The notes under the pieces are model-generated. The model did not search any database and was not told the DNA's origin. It saw only the letters and a list, made by a program, of their open reading frames with translations. 64,000 nt of DNA from Tsukamurella tyrosinosolvens (lineage in GTDB: Bacteria > Actinomycetota > Actinomycetes > Mycobacteriales > Mycobacteriaceae), in assembly GCF_900104775.1 (NCBI RefSeq), contig NZ_FNSA01000003.1, positions 2,542,001 to 2,606,000 on the forward strand. The letters run 5' to 3'. Numbering within the stretch: position 1 is the first letter of the stretch; every line of letters begins with the position of its first letter. The translations under genes and the position numbers were made by a program. Shown in pieces: positions 8,447-15,577 of this stretch.

Positions 8447-8706
8447 CAGACGAGCGCGACCAGCTGATCGCCGCGGTCGCCCGCGCCGTTCCGGGCTGCA
8501 CACCCTCACTCTCGGGCCACTGGGATCTCGTCCATGAACTGGGTGACCGAGCGGTCCTCATCGAGGACACCGTCGACGACGCTGGCCGCACGTTCGTCGT
8601 CACCACCATCCACATCTTCGGCGACCAGGACTGGGACCTCTCGGCCGATCCGAAGATGGCCAGCGCCGACGACGCGCTGGCGCTGGCCAGCGCGTGGTTG
8701 TCCTAG
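8443..8706 (+). CDS. Small acidic protein, unknown
   Basis: 87 residues from ATG 8443 (ATGA overlap). Pattern of alternating strands (RAVLIEDTVDD, TFVVTTIHIFG) and a C-terminal helix DDALALASAWLS. No family recognised. Last of the first tightly coupled group; the next gene has its own spacing and ribosome site. Confidence 0.72.
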   Translation: MTDERDQLIAAVARAVPGCTPSLSGHWDLVHELGDRAVLIEDTVDDAGRTFVVTTIHIFGDQDWDLSADPKMASADDALALASAWLS

Positions 8707-8761
8707 CGGCACCCCGAACACGTCCGATCAATACCTGCGAACGACGAGGAGAGGCAACACC

Positions 8762-8947
8762 ATGAGCGACGGCATCATCGAGCTGACCGCATTCGAGGTC
8801 TACGGGCCCGACGGAAGCTTCGACTCGAACCACGATGAGGACGACCTCGACATCGCCGAGCGCGAGGCGGAAGCGATCAGCGGGAAGGTCGTCCGTGTGA
8901 CCTACACGGCGACGAAGCACGAGACCGTGCGCGACTACAGCGCGTAG
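8762..8947 (+). CDS. Very small acidic protein, unknown
   Basis: 61 residues from ATG 8762, with GAGGAGAGG nine bases upstream. Very acidic centre (SNHDEDDLDIAEREAE). Unknown; sequence composition and ribosome site support it as real. Confidence 0.7.
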   Translation: MSDGIIELTAFEVYGPDGSFDSNHDEDDLDIAEREAEAISGKVVRVTYTATKHETVRDYSA

Positions 8948-8982
8948 ACCCCCGCGCCACCTACGAACAGAGGAAGAAGCCC

Positions 8983-9225
8983 GTGCACTTCAACGATTTC
9001 GAGAAGCTCCACTTCGCCGGCAGCGCGTTCACTGCGCACCGGCTCTCCGACAGTGACCCGGATGAGACACTGCTGCAGGTCACGCTCGGAGAGGCAAAGT
9101 CGGGCGGCAGCTGGCGCGTGATCGTGTGGGAGGAGGAGACCGGCAAGGTGCGCTCCGCGGTGAACGTGGCGGACCGCTCGTCGGCGTATGCGAAGGCCGA
9201 CGAGGTCGCCTCGGCGTATCTCTGA
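8983..9225 (+). CDS. Small protein, unknown
   Basis: 80 residues from GTG 8983 with AGAGGAAGAAG just upstream. Predicted beta-rich centre (GSWRVIVWEEETGKVRSAVNV) and a short C-terminal helix. Function unknown. Confidence 0.7.
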   Translation: MHFNDFEKLHFAGSAFTAHRLSDSDPDETLLQVTLGEAKSGGSWRVIVWEEETGKVRSAVNVADRSSAYAKADEVASAYL

Positions 9226-9283
9226 GTGCACCCGACTGCACCTGGCCCCAACGTTCGCACCCCCGATTCGCGAGAGGAACGTC

Positions 9284-10087
9284 GTGACCCCCACCAGCAC
9301 CATCGCAGGGTTCCCCGAGCCCACCTCCGTCGGCGTCGCCGGCGACTGGCACGGCGCCGGGAAGTGGGCCAAGCACGCCATCGACCGGCTGATGGACTAC
9401 CGGCCGGTCGACGCGCTCGTCCAGCTCGGCGACTTCGGCTTCTGGCCCGGCGGCGGTGGCCAGGCGTACCTCGACGCGCTGGAGAAGGTGCTCGAGCGAT
9501 ACGGCCTCCCCCTCTTCTGGATCAGGGGCAACCACGAGTGGCAGCCGGAGCTCGCTGCGTGGCCGGTCACAGACGGGGTTCAGATCATCCGTCCGCACAT
9601 CGTCCACCTGCCGGCCGGCTTCCGGTGGCAGTGGAAGGGGCAGACCTGGTTGGCGCTCGGTGGGGCCCCGTCGATCGACCGGGACCTGCGAGTTGCCGGC
9701 GTCGACTGGTGGCCGGACGAGGTCATCTCGGATCTGGACGTCGAGGAGGCGATCGCCGGCGGGCCGGCCGACATCATGATCTGCCACGACGCCCCGCGCG
9801 GCGTATCGGAGCTCGATCAGTGGCTGTCCGTCAACGGGATCGCTCTGCCACCGATCATCGCCTCCGACGCCGACTACGGCCGATCCCAGGTGCGCAAGGT
9901 CGTCGACGCGGTGCAGCCGAGCCGCCTCTTTCACGGGCACTACCACCACCGCTACGACGGCGAGATGCGCGGAGACGGCTTCACCACCGCGATCACCGGC
10001 CTGGACTGCAACGGCAGCACCACACGCAAGAACATGCTCCGACTCGACCTTCCGGTCGCCGCGGTGACCGAGCTCTTCGACGACTAG
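9284..10087 (+). CDS. Calcineurin-like metallophosphoesterase
   Basis: 267 residues from GTG 9284, preceded by GAGAGGAA. Metal-binding motifs appear in order: GDWHG (about residue 18), LGDFGFW (about 50), GNHEW (about 83) and GHYHHRYD (about 218). These define the metallophosphoesterase fold; motif II has Gly instead of the second Asp of GDxxD, so metal coordination may be altered. Single-domain, soluble, with no signal peptide. Phage and plasmid relatives act on nucleotides or nucleic acids; the substrate here is not evident. A longer open frame upstream (to 9188) is Arg-rich and unlikely. Confidence 0.85.
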   Translation: MTPTSTIAGFPEPTSVGVAGDWHGAGKWAKHAIDRLMDYRPVDALVQLGDFGFWPGGGGQAYLDALEKVLERYGLPLFWIRGNHEWQPELAAWPVTDGVQIIRPHIVHLPAGFRWQWKGQTWLALGGAPSIDRDLRVAGVDWWPDEVISDLDVEEAIAGGPADIMICHDAPRGVSELDQWLSVNGIALPPIIASDADYGRSQVRKVVDAVQPSRLFHGHYHHRYDGEMRGDGFTTAITGLDCNGSTTRKNMLRLDLPVAAVTELFDD

Positions 10088-10133
10088 TCCGGCCACCGCG
10101 ACGCCGTGCTCGAAGCGTGCGAGACGCCTGTCT

Positions 10134-10165
10134 ACCTGCGCGTGTCGCGTCCTTTTCGTGGGACG
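10134..10165 (+). repeat. Recurrent intergenic motif with hairpin, copy A
   Basis: ACCTGCGCGTGTCGCGTCC followed by an 8-nt loop and GGACG, which pairs with CGTCC. It lies 46 bp after the phosphoesterase stop. Same core as the copies at 11059, 22051, 31116 and 50305. Confidence 0.6.
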
Positions 10166-10336
10166 ATCCCATTCGAGACCGGCTTACTGACGCTTCGTCG
10201 CCAAGCCGTGTGTTAGTGTCGAAGCCGATCCCGTCGCCGGCGGACGGCGCGGGTCGTTCTGACCAACCACAGCATCCGCCGCCCTCCCCCGGCCCGGGCC
10301 AACGCGCCCGGGCCGGGGCCACCGGAAGGATCAACC

Positions 10337-10993
10337 ATGCCCACCCCCAACCTCTCTCAGATGGTCGAGGACTTCACCTCGGCCCAGGATCGGCTGGTGC
10401 ACTCCCGCGCCAGCCTCGTCACCCAGCTGGGCACGCACCCGTACCTCCCGCGTGACCTCGCCGACCTGGGTCTGGGCGAGCGGCAGGCCAGGACGCTGCA
10501 CGCGGAGGCGAACCGAGACGGCAACCAACTGTGGACGGACCCTGCTTACGCGGCCCTTCGGCCGAAGCGGGGCTACCGAACCGACGTCGTGGGCATCGTC
10601 CCCAGCAGCGCGGACGGCGCGCTCACGATGATGCTGGAGTACGGGATCTACCTGCGATCGACCCGCTTCGCACGTCAGCAGCTCATCGACGAGATCGACT
10701 ACGCCGGAACCGACTCCGACTCGAAGCTGCAGCACGTGTTCCCAATCGAACACCGCGCGACCTTCGGCTCGCCGGATGCCGTGAGCAAGCGCCTGCCCGG
10801 GTTCGGGCGGATCCGCAAGTACCTCGCATCGCACGATTGGAATGGGCCGGCCGACGCTCTGATCCTGGGCGAGCAGATCGAGTTCTCGCTCGACCTCGGC
10901 TACGACGGGCCCGGAGGCATTCCGGGTGTGCGGCACGTGCGCCTCTCGGACCTGCAGCGAGCTAAGACGTTCAAGGGCGTTCCCGGCTACTGA
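10337..10993 (+). CDS. Conserved-looking unknown protein, 218 residues
   Basis: ATG 10337 with a GGAAGGATC ribosome site. Soluble, charged, without repeats or membrane segments. Notable segments are LADLGLGERQARTLHAEAN near residue 40 and RLPGFGRIRKYLASHDWNG near 155. Surrounded by 249 bp upstream and a strong terminator downstream, so it is probably transcribed alone. The sizeable isolated unit suggests a distinct role, but I recognise no family. Confidence 0.75.
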   Translation: MPTPNLSQMVEDFTSAQDRLVHSRASLVTQLGTHPYLPRDLADLGLGERQARTLHAEANRDGNQLWTDPAYAALRPKRGYRTDVVGIVPSSADGALTMMLEYGIYLRSTRFARQQLIDEIDYAGTDSDSKLQHVFPIEHRATFGSPDAVSKRLPGFGRIRKYLASHDWNGPADALILGEQIEFSLDLGYDGPGGIPGVRHVRLSDLQRAKTFKGVPGY

Positions 10994-11005
10994 CCGCTAG
11001 TCCAT

Positions 11006-11038
11006 CGAGCCCGTCACCTGTCCAGGGTGACGGGCTCG
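11006..11038 (+). terminator. Strong intrinsic-type hairpin terminator
   Basis: Perfect 13-bp stem (CGAGCCCGTCACC and its complement) with a 7-nt loop, 13 nt after the stop of the 218-residue gene. No long U tract, which is common in actinobacteria. Confidence 0.8.
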
Positions 11039-11058
11039 TGCTCATTTCGACCATTCTG

Positions 11059-11091
11059 ACCTGCAAGTGTCGCGTCCCCTGAAGTGGACGC
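11059..11091 (+). repeat. Recurrent intergenic motif with hairpin, copy B
   Basis: ACCTGCAAGTGTCGCGTCC, then an 8-nt loop and GGACGC pairing with GCGTCC. Sits directly after the terminator and 75 nt before the next operon. Confidence 0.62.
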
Positions 11092-11165
11092 AAGGAAAGC
11101 CGTGAGGCGCCCCGTCGAGCGCGCCGCGGCCATGCGAGTACGCGCGTCCGTGCCAGATTCCCGCT

Positions 11166-11366
11166 ATGCCCCGATACGAGATCAGCCACCCTCAACTGCC
11201 CGGTTCCTGGTGCACCGACGCCGCCGACCCTTCGGACGCCCGTGTCGTCGGGTCGACCGCAGTCATCACCACCCTGCGAGTGCAGGGTCTCGCCACCGCG
11301 GACACCACCCTGGCCGACGTCGCGGACGCGATCGTCGTGCGCGAGACCCAGTCGGAGGCAGCATGA
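11166..11366 (+). CDS. Small protein, unknown
   Basis: 66 residues from ATG 11166 (MPRYEISHPQLPGSW). Ends in a helical alanine-rich stretch. First gene of the second small-gene operon and coupled to the next by ATGA. No clear ribosome site. Unknown. Confidence 0.62.
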   Translation: MPRYEISHPQLPGSWCTDAADPSDARVVGSTAVITTLRVQGLATADTTLADVADAIVVRETQSEAA

Positions 11367-11662
11367 GCATCCGGAGCACCAACCTGGCCCACTCGAAGAT
11401 CGCGGAGCTCTTGGAAGAGTGCGGCGGCGCCGTGGAGATCATCTACGGCTTCAACTCCGGCGGCTACGAGAGCAACGTGTACTTCATCACCGCTGACGGC
11501 GGCGCCCTCGGAATCGATACGGTCATCGCCGAAATCGACCAGGTCGACTTCACCGATGAGGCGGACCGTCAGTGGTTCATCGTCGGCTACCAGGTCAACT
11601 ACGAGGACCACGATCTGATCGACGACCACACCGGCGCGAAGATCCCAGCCGCGTACGCGTAG
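11363..11662 (+). CDS. Small acidic protein, unknown
   Basis: 99 residues from ATG 11363 (ATGA overlap). Acidic, with a beta-rich middle (GAVEIIYGFNSGGYESNVYF) and an acidic C-terminal half (TDEADRQWFIVGYQVNYEDHD). Unknown function. Confidence 0.7.
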   Translation: MSIRSTNLAHSKIAELLEECGGAVEIIYGFNSGGYESNVYFITADGGALGIDTVIAEIDQVDFTDEADRQWFIVGYQVNYEDHDLIDDHTGAKIPAAYA

Positions 11663-11739
11663 CGACCGCGCCGCATGCGTCCGGACTGCGCCGCAACTGG
11701 CACAGTCCGGCGAACGGTCCCGCTCCCGGAGGAGTCCCC

Positions 11740-11943
11740 ATGCCCCAGATCAGCCTCGCCGAACGTCGAGCACTCGTGCAGACCGCCGGCATCACTCTCG
11801 ACGGTCGTCCCGCCTCGATCGGCGGCGCACGGAACGACTTCGCGTCCGTGTCCACCACCGACGGGGGTCCGCTCGTCGACGTCGAGTTCGCATGGGCGAC
11901 CGTCGCGCGCGTCGTCGATGCGGGCGGGGACTTCCGCTCATGA
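11740..11943 (+). CDS. Very small protein, unknown
   Basis: 67 residues from ATG 11740 with CGGAGGAG nine bases upstream. Short N-terminal helix (SLAERRALVQTAGITL) then a beta segment. Unknown; coupled to the next gene by ATGA. Confidence 0.68.
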   Translation: MPQISLAERRALVQTAGITLDGRPASIGGARNDFASVSTTDGGPLVDVEFAWATVARVVDAGGDFRS

Positions 11944-12113
11944 TCTTCCACGCAACGCACCCGGACAGCCCGCGTGAGCTCTCCTTCGAGGCGGACGACC
12001 CTGAGTCGGCGCTGGAGATCGCCGCTGGCGAGTTCGCGCACGAGCTGAATCTCGCCGTCGACGACGCGCACCGGCAGGTCATCGTCAGCACCGCCGAGGG
12101 AGCCGCCGCGTGA
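11940..12113 (+). CDS. Very small acidic protein, unknown
   Basis: 57 residues from ATG 11940 (ATGA overlap); the frame is open upstream but that part is shadow. Strand-helix-strand pattern (MIFHATHPDS, ESALEIAAGEFAHEL, RQVIVSTAE). Similar small acidic folds recur along this operon. Unknown. Confidence 0.66.
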   Translation: MIFHATHPDSPRELSFEADDPESALEIAAGEFAHELNLAVDDAHRQVIVSTAEGAAA

Positions 12114-12358
12114 ACACGGTCGATGTCACGCTGCAGCTCACCGCAGAAGGACTCGTACGGCGCGTTCTCGCGCCGGCAACGCGCGTCGGCTTCTCCGCCA
12201 CCAGCCAGGTTCCGGTCGTGGGCGAGAGCGGCGCCGTCGAGGTCGCGAAGAAGACGGCCTTCGCCACCGCGAAGGAGCGCGCCGCGCTCGCTCCGCTGAA
12301 CGCGCGCCTCGACCCGAGCCGGCGCGAGTGGATCGTGACCTTCGAGCGGGTCGCGTGA
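12110..12358 (+). CDS. Small protein, paralogous family I, member 1
   Basis: 82 residues from GTG 12110 (GTGA overlap). N-terminal strand, central helix AVEVAKKTAFATAKERAAL, and the end motif REWIVTFERV. The same order, with a final WIVTFD- or WDITFD-type strand, is seen in the proteins at 12358 and 13664, so I group them as one duplicated family. Function unknown. Confidence 0.72.
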   Translation: MNTVDVTLQLTAEGLVRRVLAPATRVGFSATSQVPVVGESGAVEVAKKTAFATAKERAALAPLNARLDPSRREWIVTFERVA

Positions 12359-12681
12359 TGGGCCACGTGCACGTGGAAGTTCACCTGGAGCTCGACAAGT
12401 TCGAGCCCGACTTCTCGGAGGCCGTGCGCATCTCGCGTGCCGGCCGGGCAGACGTCATGCTCGCGCGAAAGGACCGACACCCCGGGGTCTGGGACAGCGA
12501 CGCCGCTGGTCAGGCCGCGACCACCCTCGCACGCGAGTTCGGCCTCGACAGCGCCGAAGCCACCGCCGCGGCAGCCACGGAAGTCGCCTGGGCCGGCGAG
12601 ACATCCGACCCGCGATGGATCGTGACGTTCGACCTCGCCTCCGACAGCGAGCTCTCTCCCCCGACGAAAGGCATCCGATGA
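12358..12681 (+). CDS. Small protein, paralogous family I, member 2
   Basis: 107 residues from ATG 12358, sharing one base with the preceding stop. Contains the helix AGQAATTLAREFGL and ends DPRWIVTFDLAS, matching DPSRREWIVTF in the upstream neighbour. The longest member. Function unknown. Confidence 0.72.
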   Translation: MGHVHVEVHLELDKFEPDFSEAVRISRAGRADVMLARKDRHPGVWDSDAAGQAATTLAREFGLDSAEATAAAATEVAWAGETSDPRWIVTFDLASDSELSPPTKGIR

Positions 12682-12923
12682 GCGCCGGGCCCCCGACGCG
12701 TGAGGCAGTCGCCCAGGCGATCGCGAGCGACCCCGAACAGGCGGCGACTGCCCTCGCTCGCGTGCTGTCCGTCCTCGGCTCCCGCGACTGGAATGCCAGC
12801 GCGGCGTGCGACATCGGCACCGTACTGGACCCGCTGGCTCGATCGTGGGGGCTACCTCCGATCAACGGGGACGCAGGTCCCGACATGACCTTCTGGCGCA
12901 CGGTCCGCGAGCAGCGCGGGTAG
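12678..12923 (+). CDS. Small protein, paralogous family II, member 1
   Basis: 81 residues from ATG 12678 (ATGA overlap). Pattern AVAQAIASDPEQ, LGSRDWN, GLPPINGD, DMTFWRTV is repeated closely in the next protein (AVAEALAAHPEQ, LGSKAEWD, GLPVISDG, VFTFWTGV), showing tandem duplication. Helical, soluble, unknown role. Confidence 0.74.
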   Translation: MSAGPPTREAVAQAIASDPEQAATALARVLSVLGSRDWNASAACDIGTVLDPLARSWGLPPINGDAGPDMTFWRTVREQRG

Positions 12924-12955
12924 CCGACGCACGAACCCACACGAAAGGACGAGCC

Positions 12956-13198
12956 ATGGCTGACATCAAGCCCAACTGGGCCGCAGTCGCCGAAGCCCTC
13001 GCGGCGCACCCCGAGCAGTGCCGAGCCGCGATCGCGAGTATCGCTGCCGGCCTCGGGTCGAAGGCCGAGTGGGACTCCGACGAGTTGGAGTGGATCCCGG
13101 GTGTGATCAACCAGGCGCTTCTCGAAGCGGGCCTTCCGGTGATCAGCGACGGCAGCGAAGAGGTCTTCACCTTCTGGACGGGGGTGTACAACTCATGA
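12956..13198 (+). CDS. Small protein, paralogous family II, member 2
   Basis: 80 residues from ATG 12956, with GAAAGGACGAG upstream. Direct paralogue of the preceding protein: the same spacing of the PEQ, LGS, GLP-I and TFW blocks. It has its own ribosome site rather than overlap coupling. Unknown role. Confidence 0.74.
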   Translation: MADIKPNWAAVAEALAAHPEQCRAAIASIAAGLGSKAEWDSDELEWIPGVINQALLEAGLPVISDGSEEVFTFWTGVYNS

Positions 13199-13386
13199 TG
13201 AACCTCGAGATCCACGCGTCCACCAACGGGCCCGATGACGCTCAGGCGCTCGCGACCTGGCTCGAGAAGATCGCCAAGCAGATCCGCAAGGCCGGCGGCG
13301 ATCCCGTCATCGAGAACGGCACCGCCGTCCAGTACACCGACGACGGCCCACAGGACATCCACTTCGACGTCAACGCTTCGGCGTGA
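13195..13386 (+). CDS. Very small acidic protein, unknown
   Basis: 63 residues from ATG 13195 (ATGA overlap); ATG 13198 is equally possible. Strand-helix-strand-strand order (LEIHAST, ALATWLEKIAKQIRKAG, TAVQYTDDG, DIHFDVNA) suggests a compact alpha/beta fold. Unknown. Confidence 0.68.
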   Translation: MMNLEIHASTNGPDDAQALATWLEKIAKQIRKAGGDPVIENGTAVQYTDDGPQDIHFDVNASA

Positions 13387-13406
13387 CCGGTCAGCAAGGA
13401 ACGAAC

Positions 13407-13622
13407 ATGCCGCACACATTCACCGTCTCCCTGCAGACCCACGCCGAGTGCGTGATCGAGGTGGAGGCCGACAGCGTCGAAGCAGCGATCGCCGCGGCCG
13501 AATCCGAGAGCTACCAGCGCCTCTGCAACGAGTGCAGCCACGAGCTGGAACTGGGGGACGACTGGAAGGCCGTCTCCGCCGATCGTGACGGCGAACTCGT
13601 GTGGTCCAGCGACGGACAGTGA
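13407..13622 (+). CDS. Very small acidic protein, unknown
   Basis: 71 residues from ATG 13407 with CAAGGAACGA upstream; the in-frame GTG 13383 would add eight residues by GTGA coupling. Contains two Cys in LCNECSHELE (CxxC), possibly a partial metal site. N-terminal strand and helix EVEADSVEAAIAAAESE. Unknown. Confidence 0.68.
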   Translation: MPHTFTVSLQTHAECVIEVEADSVEAAIAAAESESYQRLCNECSHELELGDDWKAVSADRDGELVWSSDGQ

Positions 13623-13663
13623 ACGCGCCGGCCATCACGACACTGAACTCAAGAAGGGCCCAC

Positions 13664-13924
13664 ATGCCTCTGCTCAAGGTGCAGATCCTCTGCACGCCCT
13701 CCGGCTCCGCCGACCGCATCCGGTGGGGCGCCAACAGCGTCTCCCTCTCCGCAGCGCCTTCCCTCAGCGACGCCGACTCGGCGGCGGACCTGGCGCGCCA
13801 GTACGTGTTCGCGACCGCGAACGAGCGCACGGCCGCCGCGGCGGTGTCGGTCGAGCGTCGCGGCGCCGGCGGCGGTGTCGACTCCGGCTGGGACATCACC
13901 TTCGACGTCCGGAACGCCTGGTAG
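13664..13924 (+). CDS. Small protein, paralogous family I, member 3
   Basis: 86 residues from ATG 13664, with AAGAAGGG upstream. Its ADLARQYVFATANERTAAAA helix matches KKTAFATAKERAAL of the 12110 protein, and it ends GWDITFDVRN like the other members. Function unknown. Confidence 0.72.
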   Translation: MPLLKVQILCTPSGSADRIRWGANSVSLSAAPSLSDADSAADLARQYVFATANERTAAAAVSVERRGAGGGVDSGWDITFDVRNAW

Positions 13925-13970
13925 ACCGCACCACACCGATGACCCCATCACCACACCGAAAGGAATCACC

Positions 13971-14189
13971 ATGAGCACCGAAGCCGAGCGCATCCGCATC
14001 TCCGACGAGGCCATCGCCGAGCGGACCAAGATCTCCGACGATGCGCTCGCCGAGCGCACGCGGATCTCCGAGGGTCCCGGAACCCCCGAGGAGAAGGAGG
14101 CCCGCAAGCAGGCCGTCACCGACGAGGCGGAACGGAAGAAGGAAGCCGTCACCGCCGAGGAGGAGCGCCGCAAGCAGGCGCTCGGATAG
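13971..14189 (+). CDS. Short highly charged repeat protein
   Basis: 72 residues from ATG 13971 (GAAAGGAAT upstream). The first half repeats the unit IRISDEAIAERTKISDDALAE (about ten residues per unit) and the second half is a Glu/Lys/Arg helix (EEKEARKQAVTDEAERKKEA). Probably one long helix or coiled coil. Unknown function. Confidence 0.72.
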   Translation: MSTEAERIRISDEAIAERTKISDDALAERTRISEGPGTPEEKEARKQAVTDEAERKKEAVTAEEERRKQALG

Positions 14190-14197
14190 AGCGGGCG

Positions 14198-14866
14198 ATG
14201 CCGATGATCGTGTGGGACGAGCCCCACAACGACGAAGGAGACCAGAACGGCGCCACGACCATCTCCGGACACGGCTTCTGGTCTCTCGGCCAGAACCGCG
14301 GTCCGGACGACTGGGGTGTCGAACTCATCGCCCGCGACGAGTACCTCGACGAGATCGACGGGGGCGTGCACGTGGGCACGTATCCGACTGCGGCCGCAGC
14401 TCGTGCGGCCGCGCAGGACTACGAGGACGCTCATGGCGGCCTGACCTACGAGCAGTTGCACGAGGCCTGCGTGCACCCCGACGAACGCTGGGAGAACAGC
14501 TATGCCGAAGTTCCGCATCGACAACCTGGTCGACAAGGCCCTCTCCGACGACGCGGTGATCGCCTCCGACGCGGAAGAAGCCGTCGAGACCTACATCGCC
14601 GGCCTGAACCCGAACGACTTCAGCGTCGGCGAGTGGGAATCCCTCCGCGACAACATGCTGGTCGAGCAGGTCGACTAGGTCGAGGAGAACGAGAAGTGCC
14701 CGCAACCTTCAAGGTCGCGGGCACTTCTCGTTGCGTCGGGGTCAGTCGTCGATCACATACGCGTATCGACCTGGCCCGCGGCGGGCCCACTCCCCCGGCG
14801 TGTAGCCGTGATCCGCGACCAGCACTGCGGAAGCGGGCCCAAGGACACGTTCTTCCGAGCCCGTGA
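14198..14866 (+). CDS. Unknown protein whose frame has lost its natural stop
   Basis: The first 105 or so residues from ATG 14198 (MPMIVWDEPHND) look like a normal acidic protein (FWSLGQNRGPDDWGVELIARDE). After about position 14500 the frame continues as Arg/Gly-rich sequence in the shadow of the next gene, passes through the terminator hairpin and stops only at 14866. A gene ending near 14500 is expected, so a stop codon or reading frame was probably lost, or a sequence error is present. The N-terminal part is supported; the tail is doubtful. Confidence 0.5.
   Translation: MPMIVWDEPHNDEGDQNGATTISGHGFWSLGQNRGPDDWGVELIARDEYLDEIDGGVHVGTYPTAAAARAAAQDYEDAHGGLTYEQLHEACVHPDERWENSYAEVPHRQPGRQGPLRRRGDRLRRGRSRRDLHRRPEPERLQRRRVGIPPRQHAGRAGRLGRGEREVPATFKVAGTSRCVGVSRRSHTRIDLARGGPTPPACSRDPRPALRKRAQGHVLPSP
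14502..14678 (+). CDS. Very small acidic protein, last gene of operon
   Basis: 58 residues from ATG 14502, with GGGAG eight bases upstream, ending 9 nt before the terminator stem. Sequence begins MPKFRIDNLVDKALSDD and is acidic and helical. It lies in a different frame from the overrunning gene upstream. Unknown function. Confidence 0.7.
   Translation: MPKFRIDNLVDKALSDDAVIASDAEEAVETYIAGLNPNDFSVGEWESLRDNMLVEQVD
14688..14732. terminator. Bidirectional hairpin terminator
   Basis: Perfect 16-bp stem (AACGAGAAGTGCCCGC and complement) with a 13-nt loop. It separates the plus operon ending at 14678 from the minus operon ending at 14742 and can serve both. Confidence 0.85.
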
Positions 14867-14954
14867 TCGCCGCGAGCTGCTGGCCGGCGACCGAACGTAG
14901 GTGCCAGACATCCGCGTTCGTGTTCGTGAGCGTCGCTGCGGTGCGGGCAGCCAC
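14742..14954 (-). CDS. Small protein, unknown
   Basis: 70 residues from GTG 14954, starting two bases after the mIHF stop, so it is translated from the same message. Contains ADVWHLRSVAGQQLAAI and GYTPGEWARRGPGRY. No family recognised. Final gene of the minus operon. Confidence 0.65.
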   Translation of the reverse strand: MAARTAATLTNTNADVWHLRSVAGQQLAAITGSEERVLGPASAVLVADHGYTPGEWARRGPGRYAYVIDD

Positions 14955-14956
14955 CC

Positions 14957-15268
14957 TCAGCCCCCGAACCTCTCGAGCAACGCTGCGCGCTGGCGCTCGC
15001 CCAGGCCGGCCACACGCCGCGTCGGCGCGATACCGAGCTCGTCCATCAGCTCGGCCACACGGACCTTGCCGAACTTCGGCAGGGACTCGAGCAGGGCCGA
15101 CACCTTCATCTTCGCGACGAGGGGTTCGCCGCTGCGCCCGAGCACGTCCGCGAACGAGGCCTTGCCGGACTTGAGGTCCGACTTCAGGGCGGCGCGCGCG
15201 GTGCGGGCTGCGGCGGCCTTGGCGAGCGCCTCGGCGCGCTGCTCGTCGGTGAGGTTGGGGAGAGCCAT
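14957..15268 (-). CDS. mihF: Integration host factor, mycobacterial type (mIHF)
   Basis: 103 residues from ATG 15268, with AGGAGGAA upstream. It matches mIHF across its length: start MALPNLTDEQRAEALAKAA, central KMKVSALLESLPKFGKV, and end APTRRVAGLGERQRAALLERFG. mIHF is a small nucleoid protein, essential in Mycobacterium, that bends DNA and assists phage L5 integration. Members are usually chromosomal, between pyrF and gmk; here it lies among small unknown genes, so it is an element-borne copy. It may organise the element's DNA or modify host regulation (inference). Confidence 0.93.
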   Translation of the reverse strand: MALPNLTDEQRAEALAKAAAARTARAALKSDLKSGKASFADVLGRSGEPLVAKMKVSALLESLPKFGKVRVAELMDELGIAPTRRVAGLGERQRAALLERFGG

Positions 15269-15349
15269 GAGAGTTCCTCCTGGTAGTTGGCTGGTTCAGA
15301 CGCGGGCGACCGTAGCGGGATGGGCTGACAGCCGCGGTGCGCGGCGCGT

Positions 15350-15562
15350 CTACAGCTCGAGCCCCGAGCGCTTCAGGTCCGCCTCGACGTTCGCGACCCC
15401 ACGCCGGTCACTCGATGTCGCCGGGGCGTGCACGATGTCCTTCGTCTTGTCCGCGGGCACGAACTTCCAGTGGCCGCCGCCCGTCTTGCTGACGGTCCAG
15501 TTCTCCTTCTCTGCCGCGGCGATCAGGTTCTTCAAGCGCTTCTTGTAGTCGGACCCGCCCAC
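15350..15562 (-). CDS. HicA-like mRNA interferase-fold protein
   Basis: 70 residues from GTG 15562 with GGGAG upstream. Order of elements is KKRLKNLIAAAEKENW helix, then SKTGGGHWKFVPADK and IVHAPATSSDRRG, then a short helix. This is the HicA/YcfA pattern, in which the Gly-x-His turn carries the catalytic His. No HicB antitoxin lies beside it. Such lone copies occur in actinophages and may be regulators or detoxified relatives. Confidence 0.65.
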   Translation of the reverse strand: MGGSDYKKRLKNLIAAAEKENWTVSKTGGGHWKFVPADKTKDIVHAPATSSDRRGVANVEADLKRSGLEL

Positions 15563-15577
15563 GGCGACACCACTCCC

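Noticed and set aside
10190-10230. Possible promoter TAGTGT upstream of the 218-residue gene
   Set aside because: No acceptable -35 at usual spacing; not better than chance in this composition.
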